From Ryuthela nishihirai (Eukaryota > Arthropoda > Arachnida > Araneae > Heptathelidae), in assembly GCA_038380435.1 (NCBI GenBank), contig JAWZYU010000005.1, positions 37,470,001-37,534,000 on the forward strand: a stretch of DNA of 64,000 nt, given 5' to 3'. Below are positions 10,228 through 18,907 of this stretch, one piece after another. The translations under genes and the position numbers were made by a program. How positions within the stretch are numbered: position 1 is the first letter of the stretch; each line of letters starts with the position of its first letter. The notes under the pieces were generated by a model. It had not been told where the DNA came from. It worked only from the letters and a program-made list of their open reading frames with translations, and ran no database searches.

Positions 10228-11437
10228 CCGCCGTTTGCGTTAAATGATTTGTTGTATTGAAAGTTGTTCCAAATTTGTTTTCCGATTGAATTTTTGCTTT
10301 AGTAAATGCCTGATTCCATGTAATATTTTCATTTAGCTGTATCTCCCTGGCTTTACAAGCTATTATTCTTACTGGGCATCCTGCAAAAGTTGCAGGATGT
10401 TTACCTCTGCAATTTGGACAGTTAAAGTTCTTGGCTGTACAATATTTATAATTATGCCTTCCACCACATTTCTTACATGTAATTTTTCCTTTACATGCGT
10501 ACATTAAGTGCCCAAAAATGTAGCATTTTAAACAAAGATGTGGGGGGAGATTATAATTCTTTACTGAATGCCTAGTAAAACCAATAAAAACATGGGGTGG
10601 AAGGATTTCACCTTCGAATTCTAATACTATTTTATGTGTAGGATTAGAATATGTCTCACTCATTTTATCAATGTCTTTTTCGTAGTGCCACATTCGGCGC
10701 ATACTTATTACTTTCTGACTTTCCAGATTATCAAGAATGAAGTCATCATCCCAATATGTGGGAACTCCTATAATCGTTCCCAGAACGGATTTTTTGAAGT
10801 CCGGAAATTCCACCTTAACTGGTGTATTAAGAATTTCTTTAAGATTTAATAATAAGTTTTGTTGTTCCTTTGATTTGGGAAAGACAAGCAGTCTTCCCTG
10901 AGATATAAACTTTCCATCAATATGCTCCTTCAATAGATTAAAGAAAAATGATGTTACTTTACATATATCAAGTTTACTTATATCAGTATTGATTCCTTTA
11001 ATACTAAGTGATAAGTCATTCTTGTTATTAATAGATTTTTCGATAATTTGGGGGAATTTGGAAAACTCACAATCAATTTTTGTTATTACAGTATATTGTT
11101 TTTTTACCTCATTAGTTTTTCCGATCTCATTTTTCATTTTATTGCTACACATGTCATGATTAGTATCATTAACAATTACCTGTTCTTTTTTATCCAAATC
11201 CTTAAGTAAGACTTTGTCAGACACATTATTTTCCTCTACTGATTTTGTTGGCGATGATTCTGAGTCAGAAGATAACTTCAAATCTTCATTTAATATGGTA
11301 AAGTCACTGGTCTTACTGTTTTTACTGTCCTCCATTTTAGGGTTAATTTCCGGCATGTCCTGGTACTTGTTCCTTTTCACTTTTATTTTACCGTTGTTTG
11401 GTGAAGATTTCTTTTTCCTATTGCCGCCAACGGCCAT
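10228..11437 (-). pseudogene. ORF1 of element C, truncated by insertion of A
   Basis: A gag-like protein starts at the ATG at 11435-11437 (MAVGGNRKKK). A TTG two codons upstream is in frame but is not the likely start. A basic, acidic-patched N-terminal third is followed by a conserved central domain (VTSFFFNLLKEHIDGKF, MRRMWHYEKDID) and three CCHC knuckles (CLKCYIFGHLMYAC, CKKCGGRHNYKYC, CPNCRGKHPATFAGC). Unlike E's copy, it has no 2-nt deletion near residue 204. After residue about 403 the frame runs on for some 25 codons into the end of A and B's target duplication, ending at 10148. Those last codons are foreign. Confidence 0.85.
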
Positions 11438-11554
11438 TTTCAATTTTAATTTGTGGCTATATATGTCAACTCACTCACTAGGAACACTCGCAAAAACAAA
11501 CTTGCACGAGCCTCAACAAACCCGACCACCTGCAACGATGGTCACCGCTCTTTT
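10228..11554 (-). mobile_element. Element C, 5' part of an E-family retrotransposon, cut by A
   Basis: This matches the first part of E almost base for base, from E's 5' end (GGTCACCGCTCTTTT) to the middle of ORF1. It stops at 10228, exactly at A's (TA)n tail. Non-LTR copies normally lose 5' sequence, not 3' sequence, so loss of the 3' half is best explained by A having inserted here. The remainder of C is expected left of A's 5' end, outside the window. Confidence 0.82.
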
Positions 11555-11579
11555 CTCAAGCCAACGGAACTCTAATCTT

Positions 11580-12392
11580 CAATTCAATTCAATTCATAAC
11601 GTCACAAATACAATTGGGAGGTCCTTTTGCAGGCTTTCCCAGAACAATTTTGTTTATCCTTATTATAATTATTTTTTTTTCATACTTTCTTTTTTTTTTT
11701 ATTTTTTATTTATTTTTTTTTTATTATTATTTTTTTTTTATTATTATTTTATTTTTTATTTTCTGTTATTTTTATTTTTTTTTTAATTATTTTTTTTTTA
11801 TTTATTTTTTTTTTCTTTTTTTTTTTTAATTTTTTTTTTTTATATATTTTTTTTATATATGTTTTTTTTTTTTTTTTTTTATATCTTGAACCATATATCT
11901 GTATCCTGGAGGAAATCAAGTAAGAGGCGATAGATTTTTATTTGTGTGGATAATTTTGGGTAATTTAGAATTGAATTTAAGTTAAAGTCCTTTATTCCCA
12001 AGTTTTCAAGTTCCAAAAAAAATTTTTTCCTTTGGGTGTTAAATTTATCGCAATTTAAAATCAAGTGAGTAGAATTTTCTTTTAGGTTGCATTTAGAACA
12101 ATTTGGACTATTAGTTATTTTTAATAAAAATTTAGAGTTATTTAACATGATAGTATCTGTTCATGCGCATGAGGACTTTTATTTCTTGTCTTTTGAATGG
12201 TAGATTTAAGAAATAATTAATTTTATTTGTAAAAAAATATCTGAAGTTTGGTTTAAGAAGTGAATTTATTTGAAAATATTTTTCCAACATAGCAAATTCT
12301 AAGTTTTTTATCTCTTTTTTAGTTCGAGTATAAAAATTATGAATTGGTGTAAAGGTGTTTAAGTTATGAGCATTTTTTGCAATATTATCAAC
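11580..12392 (-). mobile_element. Element G', short 5'-truncated copy of the G family
   Basis: This is nearly identical to the 3' end of G (33190-34020). It has a (CAATT)n tail on the plus strand at 11580-11595, the conserved TATTTGTGACGTTATG terminus, long T-runs (11660-11880) and the last part of ORF2. Similarity to G ends at about 12392-12393, where D begins. The copy was either truncated at the 5' end on insertion or cut at D's junction. Confidence 0.8.
11879..12392 (-). pseudogene. ORF2 C-terminal fragment (G family)
   Basis: This encodes only the end of the RNase H to C-terminal region, including the CCHC motif (CSKCNLKENSTHLILNC). Relative to G there is a 2-nt deletion near 12168 (GCGCATGAACAG where G has GCGCATAAGAACAG), so the frame is broken between the upstream part and the last 89 codons. 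Non-functional. Confidence 0.8.
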
Positions 12393-13084
12393 TCTGGATG
12401 GATGGATGGATAACTTCCCTCAAAATGAATATTCTGGAGTAGTAAATCTACTCCAACTCATTCAGGTCCTTGTAAGTGTGAAAAAAAAAAGAAAAAAAAA
12501 GGCATGGATAATCTATAGGTGTTTTATTGGTGGTGTTGAGAATTGAGTAGTTGTTGTTAAATCTTCGTGTTGTTTAGTGGTGTTATTGTATTTTGTAATT
12601 AAAACTTCATGTTGTCTGTGTGGTATGTGTGAGAAATTTACGAGTTGGAAAATTTGGTATATTATCAGTAGTTTTGGGTAAGCTTCATGTTGTTGATGTT
12701 GTAGCTAGAGTAAGTAAGACTACTTGTTATTTTAAACCCCTTTTTGTTTTTTTATATATTGATATCTTTTTTTTTTTCTTGGATTTTTTTTTTGGATCTC
12801 CCTCCCTTGGGAAAGAGGAGAGAGAGAAAAAAAGAATTTGTGTATTTTTTTATACAGGTTTTTTTTTTTGTCAAAAAAGATTTAAAAAAAAAAAAACTCA
12901 TTCTCTGGCAAGGAGAGGAGAGTTGTTTTTGTTTTAATTAAATTTTTTTTTTGAGAATTAACTATGATTAGTTAAGCATTTTTTAATTAATATTATTTTT
13001 TTCCTCTCTTTTATGATTTTTTCTTGTTTAATTTTGAAATGTTTTTTTTTTTTAGAAAATTTTGTTTTTTATTTTTGGTAAGTT
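12393..13084 (-). other. 3' UTR and tail of element D
   Basis: Non-coding sequence. From the left it holds the tetranucleotide tail, the terminal hairpin (12436-12454), then T- and A-rich stretches up to the ORF2 stop. It is nearly identical to 24383-25062 of F except for short length differences in homopolymers and one insertion of about 14 nt near 12785. Frames at 12620-12941 are low-complexity and not genes. Confidence 0.8.
12436..12465 (-). promoter_or_regulatory. 3'-terminal stem-loop of element D
   Basis: GGAGTAG (12436-12442) and CTACTCC (12448-12454) form a perfect 7-bp stem with loop TAAAT. The shared word CTGAATGAGT (as its complement) lies at 12456-12465. The same arrangement with another stem sequence is found in E, which suggests the structure rather than the stem sequence is conserved. 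Confidence 0.65.
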
Positions 13085-16000
13085 TTAGATTATGTTGAAG
13101 AGTTCACAGTCTCTAAAGAATTTTATTAGTAGTTTGAGGATTTTTTTGTTGATTGTTTGGTTTTCGTGCTCTAGTATATTTGAAAAGTTAAATACTGTAA
13201 TATTATGTTTTGTAAGGTTTGAGTAGTAGGTGTCTCTTTGGGCATTGAAATGTTGGCACTCAAAGATTATGTGTTCTATGGTGTGTGGGGAATTACAGAA
13301 TTTGCAGTTGGGGGATGAGATTTTATTGTATGTATAGAGTGTAGTATTTGTTAGTGCCCAATTGGTTCTGATTTTAGCTATTAAACTCCTTTCAGCTTTG
13401 GTTAAGCCATAATCCTTAAATTTTTGTATGTTGTGATTAATCATGAATCTGTGTGAGTGGGTTGCATTTGTCTGAAAATATTGTTGTATATCATTGAATA
13501 AAAGTGTTTTATTTTGTTGTTTGTGAATTTGTATGAAGAAGGGAGTTGGGATGGATGTTAGGTTTTTTTGGGCTTGTTTTGCTAATGAGTCTGCTTCTTC
13601 ATTTCCAGTGATGCCAATGTGTGAGGGTACCCATTGTATGTGTATGATGTTTTTTTGTGAGAGATGTTTGGAAATTAAAATATTGCAGTCATTAGAGAAG
13701 ATGGGGTAGTTAGATTTGTAAGGGTTGGCGTAAAGTAATTCTAAAGCAGATTTGCAGTCTGAGAAGATGACAATTTGTGAGTTGTGAAATGTAAGTGCCC
13801 ATTGTATTGCTAGAATGATGGCATTTGTTTCAGCTAGTATGATTGGAGAAGCTTGATTAAATTTAAAGGAATAAGATTTTTTGAATTCTGGACATGTGAA
13901 GGCTCCTGAGGAAATTTTTGTGTTGTCATTGTGTGAGCCATCTGTGAAAATTTTGATGTGATTTGTGTATGTTATGTCAATGTGTAGGTTTGACAGGTCT
14001 AGCAGTTGATTTGAATCTAGTGATTGTTTTTGTGTAATTCCTGGAATGTCCAGGGAGATTATGGGGGGGCAGCTTATCCAGGGTGGGAAATTAGGTATGT
14101 AGTTTCCACTTGTGTTGGAGTGAATAATTTCTAGTATTTTCTGATTTTGGTTTAAGGTGGAGATGGTATTGGGAGGATTATTGCTAGTGATTTTTTTTAT
14201 AATGGGGTGTTGTCTGTTTTTTGAAATGATTCTGAAAATTAAGTTTGATAGGAGATATTTTTTGTTGATACTAATGGGGGGGATAGCTGTGTCTGCATAG
14301 AGATCTATGTTTTTACTGCCTTTTGGGATACCCAGTATGTGTCTGATAATTTTAGTTTGTATGGTTTCTAATAAATTTGTGTTGTGTTGTGAAATATTAT
14401 TTAGTAGTTCAATGCCATATTGATATTTTGGTGCTATGAGGTTTTGGTATATCAGGAGTAGATTTTTAGAATTACAGCCCCATGTAGAGTGTCCGAGATA
14501 TTTGAGATATTGAAATAGTTTGTTTCCTGTAGTTGTAGCATGTTTGATGTGTTTAGTCCATTTGAGTTTGGAGTCAAAGTGGAGGCCTAGGAATTTTATG
14601 TCTTTAACAATTGTGATTTTTTTGTTGTGTATGAATATATTTAGTTTTCTGTGGGGGAATTTATTTTTATAAAAAGGTATTATTGATGTTTTATCTATTG
14701 ATATATTAAGATTCCAGTCTTTGCAGAATGTTGTCAAATTATCTATGTTAATTTGTAAGTTATGTTTGATAATGTCTAGGTTATTATGGTGTGTCCAGAT
14801 TATGATGTCGTCTGCATAAATGCCATATTTTATATCATGTGTGAAATATTGTGGGAGGTCATGTAAGAATAAATTAAAGAGGTTTGGTGACATAATGTCA
14901 CCTTGTATAATACCTGTGTTAATAGGGTAAGTAGAAGATAGATAGTTGTGAATTTTTATTTTGAATGTTTTTTTTGTAATAATGTTGAATAGGAATTTGT
15001 ATATATTGCCACTAAGTTTTAGTTTTTTTAGTTTAAAGAGTAGTGCATTATGGTTGACAGAGTCAAAGGCATGTTTGATGTCTACAACGATGGCTATTAA
15101 ATACTGGTTGTTGGAGAATGCATATTCTATGTCTGTAGTTAGATGAAGTAAGAGGTCTTTAGTAGATCTGCCTGGCCTGAATCCATAAAAGTGCTCACAA
15201 AGGATGTTTTGGCTTTCTATGTACCAGGTCAGTCTGTTGTTTACCATTCTCTCGAATAGTTTTAGCATGTTAGATGAGAGGCAAATTGGCCTGTATGAAG
15301 TCAGTTCTTTAAAGTCTTTTTTATTTTTAAGTAGAAATATTAGATGATTGTCATACCATTGAGGGGGTAGGGTGCCTGATTTCCAGATTTGGTTAAAGTT
15401 ATTAAGTAGGGCAAGTAGCCAGTTTAAAGGAAGATGTTTGAGTAATCTGTTTGATATTTTATCCGGTCCATTTGCAGTTCTATTTTTGAGTTGTTTGATT
15501 GCATTGGTAAGCTCATGTAGCGTGAATGGTAGATTTAGAATATGGTCTTTGTCTTTGAAAAATCTGTGTAGAAAAGTTATGTTGTCAAATTTTTTGCTTA
15601 GTGTGTGAGAGTCATTGACTTTGTTGATGTGGTGTGTGGCAAATTTGTCTGCTATACTTGAAATGCTTTCATTATTGTGTAGGGCCAGAGATTCTATTGG
15701 TGTGGAGATTGTTTTTGGGCATTGGTTGTTGTGTAATTTTTTGTATATTTTCCATAAGTTACTGGTAGATGAGTTGGGGGAGAGTGAATCAGTAAGTAGA
15801 TGCCAGTTTGATTTTTGTATATTTTTAATTTTTTTGTTGATAGCAGTTGAAAGTCTGTTAAAGTTTTCCACATCTCTGAAGGTGTTATTTCTGAGCATGA
15901 TTCTCTCTGCTTTCCTTCTGATTGCTATAAGTTTATTTACAAATATTGTATGTGAGTTATTATGTGGTAGTTTTTTAGTGTGTTGTGTTGTGTGTTTGTC

Positions 16001-16783
16001 CTGGCATGTTGATATGTTTTGTATGATGTCATTATAAGAAGGGTAAGAGTTTTTTTGTATTTTATTATTGTGTAGGTCTGTTTTAAAGTTGGGCCAGTTG
16101 GTGAGAGATATAGTTGGTTTTTTAGTTTTATTATTATCAGGAGTTATAAATATTGGGAAGTGGTCACTATTATAAGAGTCAGGTGAGATTGACCATTTAA
16201 AAAAGTTTGCCAGGCCAGGTGTCACTAGTGTGAGGTCAATGACTGCATGTGTGTTGAGTTTATTTTTAATGGTTTTGGAGTTTTCATTTAGTATTAATAA
16301 GTTGTGCATATTAATAAATTTAAGGAGGTGTTTCCCTTTGTGGTCTGATTTCCATGAGAACCAGCTTGTGTGGTGTGAGTTGAAGTCCCCACAGATAAGG
16401 ACTTCACCCGGTAAATAAGATAAAATTTTTGAGTAGGTTGATTCATAAATGGTTTTTCCTGAGTTGTAGCAATTGAGTATGTAAATTTGTTTTTTGTTGA
16501 TGGTTATTTTGATTGCTAAGCATTCTAGGGAGTCTTGTAAAATAGGGATTGGTATTTGTGTTTGTGGGATGTTCTGTTTTATGTATGTGATGATGCCTTT
16601 GGAGTGTGGGGAGTTTTTTTGTTGGTATGAGATGAAATTATTAAATTGTGGGATTGATTTTGTGAATGTTTCTTGGAGAAGGATAATAGATAGATTTTGA
16701 GTTTTGATCAAGTGTTTGAGTAGGTGTACTTTTGAGGTGATTCCTCTAGAGTTCCATTGGAGAATCTTTCGGTCACTATTCAT
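13085..16783 (-). CDS. ORF2 of element D: endonuclease, reverse transcriptase, RNase H
   Basis: 1232 aa from the ATG at 16781-16783, which overlaps the ORF1 stop as ATGA. Domains in order: endonuclease (LQWNSRGI near residue 7, LLQETF, GDFNSHHTSW, DLTLVTPG, SDHFPIF); RT (SYRPICLSSNMLKLFERMV, YGFRPGRSTKDLL, DIKHAFDSVNH, GIIQGDIMSPNLFNLFLHDL, YADD near 655, FLGLHFDSKLKW); RNase H (FTDGSH near 948, AETNAIILAIQWAL, SDCKSALELL, WVPSHIGITGNEEADSLAKQ). A C-terminal CCHC (CKFCNSPHTIEHIIFEC) lies near 1160. All catalytic signatures appear present. It differs from F's ORF2 at only about four residues, so both are recent copies. Confidence 0.95.
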   Translation of the reverse strand: MNSDRKILQWNSRGITSKVHLLKHLIKTQNLSIILLQETFTKSIPQFNNFISYQQKNSPHSKGIITYIKQNIPQTQIPIPILQDSLECLAIKITINKKQIYILNCYNSGKTIYESTYSKILSYLPGEVLICGDFNSHHTSWFSWKSDHKGKHLLKFINMHNLLILNENSKTIKNKLNTHAVIDLTLVTPGLANFFKWSISPDSYNSDHFPIFITPDNNKTKKPTISLTNWPNFKTDLHNNKIQKNSYPSYNDIIQNISTCQDKHTTQHTKKLPHNNSHTIFVNKLIAIRRKAERIMLRNNTFRDVENFNRLSTAINKKIKNIQKSNWHLLTDSLSPNSSTSNLWKIYKKLHNNQCPKTISTPIESLALHNNESISSIADKFATHHINKVNDSHTLSKKFDNITFLHRFFKDKDHILNLPFTLHELTNAIKQLKNRTANGPDKISNRLLKHLPLNWLLALLNNFNQIWKSGTLPPQWYDNHLIFLLKNKKDFKELTSYRPICLSSNMLKLFERMVNNRLTWYIESQNILCEHFYGFRPGRSTKDLLLHLTTDIEYAFSNNQYLIAIVVDIKHAFDSVNHNALLFKLKKLKLSGNIYKFLFNIITKKTFKIKIHNYLSSTYPINTGIIQGDIMSPNLFNLFLHDLPQYFTHDIKYGIYADDIIIWTHHNNLDIIKHNLQINIDNLTTFCKDWNLNISIDKTSIIPFYKNKFPHRKLNIFIHNKKITIVKDIKFLGLHFDSKLKWTKHIKHATTTGNKLFQYLKYLGHSTWGCNSKNLLLIYQNLIAPKYQYGIELLNNISQHNTNLLETIQTKIIRHILGIPKGSKNIDLYADTAIPPISINKKYLLSNLIFRIISKNRQHPIIKKITSNNPPNTISTLNQNQKILEIIHSNTSGNYIPNFPPWISCPPIISLDIPGITQKQSLDSNQLLDLSNLHIDITYTNHIKIFTDGSHNDNTKISSGAFTCPEFKKSYSFKFNQASPIILAETNAIILAIQWALTFHNSQIVIFSDCKSALELLYANPYKSNYPIFSNDCNILISKHLSQKNIIHIQWVPSHIGITGNEEADSLAKQAQKNLTSIPTPFFIQIHKQQNKTLLFNDIQQYFQTNATHSHRFMINHNIQKFKDYGLTKAERSLIAKIRTNWALTNTTLYTYNKISSPNCKFCNSPHTIEHIIFECQHFNAQRDTYYSNLTKHNITVFNFSNILEHENQTINKKILKLLIKFFRDCELFNII

Positions 16784-18375
16784 GGAAGGCAATTTAGGGT
16801 GGATAGTAATATGTCATTAATTAGGTTTAGGTGGGGGCTGCTTGATAATATTAAATTTAAAAGTTTCAGGATTAAACTTACGATTTGTCCTTTTGATTGT
16901 AGATTGAAAGAGATGCCCTCAGTGGGAATAACCTGAGGTATGCTTTGGTTTGCAGTATTTGTGGCATTAGATGATCCTGGTGTGATAGGCTTTGTAGACT
17001 TTGTCCCAGTAACGTTTTTTTTCACTGTTGCAGCAAAGGAGACATCTTTTGTTGGACAGTTCACCTGGTGAGAGTGGTTGTAGGATGTTGTTCCATTTGT
17101 TAGAGTTGTAGACATAGATGGGAATTCTGTTTGGTCTTCTATCTGGTACGTTTGCTTGGCCATGGAGTTGCTTGTAGGTTTCAGCTCTTGGAGATTCCTG
17201 TATATGTTGGCGGACAGTTCATTTTCTTTTAGATTTTTGTCAGCATGGTGTTGTTTTTTAGCCTTTTGAAAGGCCTGATTCCAATTTAGGTCTTCAGTTA
17301 TTTGGATGTGTTTGGCCTTGCATGCTATTAATTTTATTTCGCATTTAGCGTAGGTTGCTGGGTGACTTCCAGAGCAGTTAGGGCATTTCAATATAGTGCT
17401 GGTGCAGTCCCTGTGGTGGTGGTTGGCGCTGCATCTTTTGCATCGAAGACGACCCTTGCAGTTTGCGACTGAGTGGCCGAAGACATAACATTTTAGGCAT
17501 AGGCTCGGGGGCAAGGTGTAAGTTCTTACATTGTGCTTGTAGAAACCTAGGTAAACTTCCTGTGGAAGGGTGTCAGCTTCGAATTCTAAAATTATTTTAT
17601 TTGTGGGGTTGCAGTTGACATTGTCCTTTTTGCGATCATGTATGGCATCGAAATTGATCATTCTACGGATACTGATCACATTTTGGTCATTTAGTAAGTC
17701 CAGAATTGTGTCGTCATCCAGGTTGGAGTTGACTCCTGCTATAGAGCCGAGGAGTGATTTTTTTGTTTTCAGAATTTCCGCAATTACTTCGATTTTATCA
17801 ATTTTTTGGATTTTCATAATTTTGTCGAATTGGTTCATATATTTAGGGTGCAGGAGTAGTTTTTCTGACTTATAGAACCGGCCAGGGATGTGGTCATCTA
17901 GTAGGTTAAAAAAGAATTTTGATAGGTATTTAATACCCATCGATTTGAGGCTAGCATTTATGCCAGAGATGATTATTGGGGTGTTGCATTTCATTGCTGA
18001 CTGGGTGGTTGTGGCAATATTTTCGAGTACAGGCATTTTAGGAGTACTTTTGATATTTTTCATGTTGTTGTCAGTACTTAGATTTTGATGGGTATTCATT
18101 TTTTTTCCTGCCTCTGGCTTTAAAGGTGTTGGCGATGCTTCCGCAGTTAAGATTGAGAGGTTGTCTTCGTTGGATTTGGTTGGAGAGCACTCCGACTCTG
18201 ATGAGATGTGGAGGTCTTCCATCAGAAAAGATTCCTCTAAGGGATGTTCTTCCCCTTCTTCGTTTTTGGTCGGGCTTGAGTTTTTTCCTTTTTGTTTCTT
18301 GTTCGGTTTTACTTTTACTTTGAAGTAGGATTCGGTGTATTGATTCTTTTTCTTTTTATGGCTGGAGGAAGGCAT
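16780..18375 (-). CDS. ORF1 of element D: gag-like protein with three CCHC knuckles
   Basis: 531 aa from the ATG at 18373-18375 to the TGA at 16780-16782. The N-terminus is highly basic (KKKKNQ, KVKPNKKQKGK), then acidic and Ser-rich. A central domain (KYLSKFFFNLLDDHIPGRF, ISIRRMINFDAIHD) is related to that of C and E. Then come CLKCYVFGHSVANC, CKRCSANHHHRDC and CPNCSGSHPATYAKC at about residues 308-360. A C-terminal Ser/Thr-rich stretch follows, then a hydrophobic end (VSLILKLLNLIL). It is expected to bind element RNA. The stop overlaps the ORF2 start, consistent with termination-reinitiation. Confidence 0.93.
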   Translation of the reverse strand: MPSSSHKKKKNQYTESYFKVKVKPNKKQKGKNSSPTKNEEGEEHPLEESFLMEDLHISSESECSPTKSNEDNLSILTAEASPTPLKPEAGKKMNTHQNLSTDNNMKNIKSTPKMPVLENIATTTQSAMKCNTPIIISGINASLKSMGIKYLSKFFFNLLDDHIPGRFYKSEKLLLHPKYMNQFDKIMKIQKIDKIEVIAEILKTKKSLLGSIAGVNSNLDDDTILDLLNDQNVISIRRMINFDAIHDRKKDNVNCNPTNKIILEFEADTLPQEVYLGFYKHNVRTYTLPPSLCLKCYVFGHSVANCKGRLRCKRCSANHHHRDCTSTILKCPNCSGSHPATYAKCEIKLIACKAKHIQITEDLNWNQAFQKAKKQHHADKNLKENELSANIYRNLQELKPTSNSMAKQTYQIEDQTEFPSMSTTLTNGTTSYNHSHQVNCPTKDVSFAATVKKNVTGTKSTKPITPGSSNATNTANQSIPQVIPTEGISFNLQSKGQIVSLILKLLNLILSSSPHLNLINDILLSTLNCLP

Positions 18376-18694
18376 TGTTGTTTAGCACTGTGAATATTGT
18401 CCTTTGATCCATACACTGATGTTGAGCAAAAGTTCCGGAGAAATGCCGTTGCACAGTTAAATAAAAAAAGAGACCGCAGTTGAGAAGAAAAATAAAAATC
18501 GAGAAAGGGTGCACACTAATAACTTTAGCACTAAAGGTCCACTCAATCGAGCTCCGAGTGAGAATCCGAAAGAACAAAGAAACAACAAAAAACGTGGTCA
18601 CGTAACCGAACGCTCTTTACCGTACTTACGCGAAATCGATGCCGTCCTTATCAACAATACAATACAATACAAACATATCACCATTTGAATCTTC

Positions 18695-18733
18695 TTGCTA
18701 CCAGGAATCCCACCCAGTAGCAAACTCATTCAG
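18695..18733 (-). promoter_or_regulatory. 3'-terminal stem-loop of element E
   Basis: TTGCTAC (18695-18701) pairs perfectly with GTAGCAA (18717-18723) around a 15-nt loop. The shared word CTGAATGAGT (complement) is directly beside it at 18724-18733, as in D and F. Confidence 0.65.
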
Positions 18734-18760
18734 AAACATTTTATAATCAGTGAATAAAAG

Positions 18761-18794
<34 letters not shown>

Positions 18795-18907
18795 TCTTTT
18801 TTTTTTATCATTTTTTTTCATTTTTTTTTTCTCCTTTTTTTTTCTTTTATCTTTTTTTTTGTTATATCTTTTTTATCATTTTTTTTTTTTTTTTTTTCTT
18901 TTTTTTT

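Larger units (their letters stand above)
12393..18647 (-). mobile_element. Full-length non-LTR retrotransposon D
   Basis: A 6.2-kb element with a 5' UTR of about 270 nt, ORF1, ORF2 and a 3' UTR of about 690 nt. It ends in a hairpin and a tetranucleotide tail that reads (GGAT)n on the plus strand at about 12396-12410. TTATCAAC is present at both boundaries (12385-12392 and 18648-18655), which fits an 8-bp target duplication. Similarity to F ends at 18618, so about 30 nt on the right (18619-18647) are either extra 5' sequence or host sequence. All ORFs are intact. Confidence 0.88.

Noticed and set aside
11614..11829. Phe/Ile/Tyr-rich frames here and at 18750-18962 and 33691-34074
   Set aside because: Products of long T-runs (A-rich 3' UTRs of the elements); no real protein composition.
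12620..12941. Frames in the 3' UTR of D, repeated at 24610-24912 in F
   Set aside because: Low-complexity; frames differ between the two copies because homopolymers differ in length.
15615..16037. 140-codon plus-strand frame, repeated identically at 27593-28015
   Set aside because: Its presence in both D and F only reflects their near identity. It is antisense to ORF2 and low in information.
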